Origin: an uncultured Methylococcaceae bacterium
GTDB lineage: Bacteria > Pseudomonadota > Gammaproteobacteria > Methylococcales > Methylomonadaceae
Reading direction: 5' to 3'
Assembly (NCBI GenBank): GCA_903839795.1
Contig: CAIMDR010000566.1
Location: forward strand, 1 to 8,649
Length of the DNA: 8,649 nucleotides
Part shown: in pieces, positions 7,220 through 8,649 of the stretch
How positions within the stretch are numbered: position 1 is the stretch's first letter
Layout: each line of letters begins with the position of its first letter
Translations under genes and position numbers: made by a program
The notes under the pieces: model-generated
Databases searched by the model: none
The model's input: only the letters and a program-made list of their open reading frames with translations
Told to the model about the DNA's origin: nothing

Positions 7220-8422
7220 ATGAAATTTGGTATTGATCGTTTACTTGAAGATGCCGCATTGCGCAGGCCGCTAGCGGGAAAGCGCATCGCTTTGTTGGCG
7301 CATCCGGCTTCAGTTACGCAGAATTTAACGCACACACTCGATGCGCTGGCTGGTTTACCGGACATTAATCTGAGTGCGGCGTTTGGCCCGCAGCACGGAC
7401 TGCGTGGGGACAAGCAAGACAATATGATGGAATCTTCCGATTTTATTGATCCGGTGCTGGGTATTCCGGTATTTAGTTTGTACGGGGAAGTCCGTCGCCC
7501 AACCGATGCGATGATGGCTACCTTCGATGTGTTGCTGGTTGATTTGCAAGATTTGGGTTGCCGTATTTACACGTTTATCACTACCTTGTGCTATGTGCTG
7601 GAAGCGGCTGCGGCGCACCAAAAAACCGTGTGGATACTGGATCGGCCCAATCCGGCCGGGCGTCCGGTAGAAGGGTTGACTCTGCACCCAGGTTGGGAAA
7701 GTTTTGTCGGTGCAGGCTCGATGCCTATGCGTCACGGCTTGACGATGGGCGAACTGGCGAACTGGTTTATTGCTACCTTGGCGCTGGATGTCGATTGTCA
7801 GATTATAAAAATGCAAGGCTGGCAACCGGAGTCAGCGCCTGGTTATGGCTGGCCGCTGGGTGAGCGTAGTTGGATTAACCCCAGTCCCAATGCACCGAAC
7901 CTGTGGATGACTCGCTGTTACGCGGGGACTGTGATGTTGGAAGGTACAACGCTCTCCGAAGGTCGTGGTACGACCCGGCCCTTGGAATTATTCGGTGCGC
8001 CGGATATAGAGGCCAAGGCGCTCATCAAAACCATGCATGATATGGCTCCGCAATGGCTGGCAGGTTGCAAGTTGCGTGAATGCTGGTTTGAGCCGACTTT
8101 TCATAAATACGCGGGCAAACTGTGTGCCGGTGTGCAAATTCATGTGGAAGATACCGCTTACGATCACGCCGCTTTTCGTCCTTGGCGTTTGCAGGCATTG
8201 GCCTTTAAAGCACTACGTCACCAGCAACCCGATTACCTGTTATGGCGCGATTTTCCGTATGAGTATGAGTTGCATCGCTTGGCTATCGACGTAATCAACG
8301 GCTCGACCCTGTTACGCGAGTGGGTGGATGATGCCCAAGCCATACCGGAAGATTTGGATAGCATGACGCGAGTGGATGAGTTGGCGTGGGATGAAGCGCG
8401 TTCAGAGTTTTTGTTGTACTAA
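7220..8422 (+). CDS. NamZ-like (DUF1343, GH171-type) putative exo-beta-N-acetylmuramidase
   Basis: A 400-residue full-length member of the DUF1343 family, whose founding enzyme, Bacillus subtilis NamZ (YbbC), removes terminal N-acetylmuramic acid from peptidoglycan fragments. A Rossmann-like N-terminal domain starts with GKRIALLAHPAS, followed by FGPQHGLRGDKQDNM (55-69), LVDLQDLGCRIYT (Asp108, Asp111, Arg115, Tyr117) and DRPNP (141-145). The second part holds RHGLTMGEL (from Arg171), NPSPNAPNL (from Asn220) and LEGTTLSEGRGT (240-251). Two points are odd. Many relatives have PEHG where this one has PQHG (Gln58), and there is no signal peptide although the Bacillus enzyme is exported. It may act on cytoplasmic recycling products or belong to a subfamily with altered activity. 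It is 12 nt downstream of the DOMON-like gene, with only a weak ribosome site, so coupling is likely. Confidence 0.88.
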   Translation: MKFGIDRLLEDAALRRPLAGKRIALLAHPASVTQNLTHTLDALAGLPDINLSAAFGPQHGLRGDKQDNMMESSDFIDPVLGIPVFSLYGEVRRPTDAMMATFDVLLVDLQDLGCRIYTFITTLCYVLEAAAAHQKTVWILDRPNPAGRPVEGLTLHPGWESFVGAGSMPMRHGLTMGELANWFIATLALDVDCQIIKMQGWQPESAPGYGWPLGERSWINPSPNAPNLWMTRCYAGTVMLEGTTLSEGRGTTRPLELFGAPDIEAKALIKTMHDMAPQWLAGCKLRECWFEPTFHKYAGKLCAGVQIHVEDTAYDHAAFRPWRLQALAFKALRHQQPDYLLWRDFPYEYELHRLAIDVINGSTLLREWVDDAQAIPEDLDSMTRVDELAWDEARSEFLLY

Positions 8423-8446
8423 CACCAGAGCATTTATATTTTTTGC

Positions 8447-8489
8447 GGGAGCTGTTTTAGCTTTGCTTTTCACAGCTAAAACAGCTCCC
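8447..8489. repeat. Perfect 16-bp palindromic hairpin (REP-like)
   Basis: GGGAGCTGTTTTAGCT (8447-8462) and its exact reverse complement (8474-8489) flank an 11-nt loop (TTGCTTTTCAC). A further ATTTAT/ATAAAT pair (8432-8437 and 8495-8500) lies just outside. Neither strand has a T-run after the stem, so it does not look like a standard terminator. It starts 24 nt after the NamZ-type stop and may stabilise the mRNA 3' end or be a dispersed palindrome. Confidence 0.65.
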
Positions 8490-8507
8490 AAGACATAAAT
8501 AAGCGAG

Positions 8508-8603
8508 TGCTTGGGTTGCCTTAATAGTGACTAATCCACTTTTTTCGGCGTGACGGGGTTTGCAACCCCGTTACTCACGTTTTTACCTTGCCTGAACCAA
8601 GCA
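8508..8603. repeat. Nested inverted-repeat element
   Basis: TGCTTGGGTT (8508-8517) and AACCAAGCA (8595-8603) are inverted repeats with one extra G in the left arm. They enclose the GC-rich hairpin at 8549-8579. The layout of short outer arms around a strong inner hairpin resembles that of the element at 1173-1302, although the sequences differ. The repeat nature is inferred from structure alone. Confidence 0.35.
8549..8584 (+). terminator. Hairpin with T-run, possible rho-independent terminator
   Basis: ACGGGGTT (8553-8560) and AACCCCGT (8564-8571) form a perfect 8-bp stem with a TGC loop. CGTG (8549-8552) and CACG (8576-8579) can extend it across a 4-nt bulge, and TTTTT follows at 8580-8584. 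It could end the DOMON/NamZ transcript about 130 nt after the last stop. An outer inverted repeat (8508-8517 and 8595-8603) encloses it, so it may also belong to a repeat element. Confidence 0.5.
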
Positions 8604-8649
8604 TCTATACACACCTAACGCAAACTTTTTGAATAACGGCAAATACCAA

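Noticed and set aside
7355..7825. 156-codon open frame on the - strand
   Set aside because: It is antisense to the NamZ-type gene and has a His/Gln/Arg-rich translation typical of a shadow frame.
1..8649. CRISPR array, tRNA or rRNA genes
   Set aside because: No regularly spaced direct repeats, cloverleaf-like sequence or rRNA-like stretch was seen; nearly all of the window is coding.

Overview
The window looks like part of a gammaproteobacterial chromosome of moderate GC content. Its clearest taxonomic marker is the packed ruvX-pyrR-pyrB-pyrC' run with a catalytically dead dihydroorotase, an arrangement known from Pseudomonas and relatives. The more AT-rich composition and REP-like hairpins would also suit a methanotroph-type lineage (Methylococcales). 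That narrower assignment is inference and is not proven by the sequence.

Layout, all genes on the + strand. (1) 1-1161: the 3' part of a type I restriction enzyme motor subunit (HsdR), open at the left edge. (2) 1162-1360: intergenic, filled by a REP/MITE-like element with imperfect terminal inverted repeats around a strong hairpin. (3) 1361-4581: a tightly packed operon of ruvX (YqgF-family nuclease), pyrR, pyrB and pyrC'. Gene junctions are 0 nt, 3 nt and a 1-nt overlap. PyrB and PyrC' should together form a Pseudomonas-type class A aspartate transcarbamoylase in which PyrC' is structural only. (4) 4582-4820: intergenic, with weak terminator-like hairpins and a weak promoter. (5) 4821-6500: a polytopic membrane protein of the folate-biopterin transporter (BT1) type within the MFS. 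(6) 6501-6631: a leader with a perfect extended -10 promoter and a long interrupted hairpin. (7) 6632-8422: a two-gene unit of a DOMON-like (CBM9-like) protein and a NamZ/DUF1343 (GH171-type) protein, both without visible export signals. (8) 8423-8649: intergenic, with a perfect 16-bp hairpin and a second nested hairpin followed by a T-run.

Most of the window is housekeeping. The parts most worth a second look are the apparently cytoplasmic DOMON/NamZ pair, where a Gln sits at the usual Glu of the PEHG motif; its structured leader; the dead dihydroorotase; and the restriction island plus REP element directly abutting the ruvX-pyr operon, where yqgE would often be expected.
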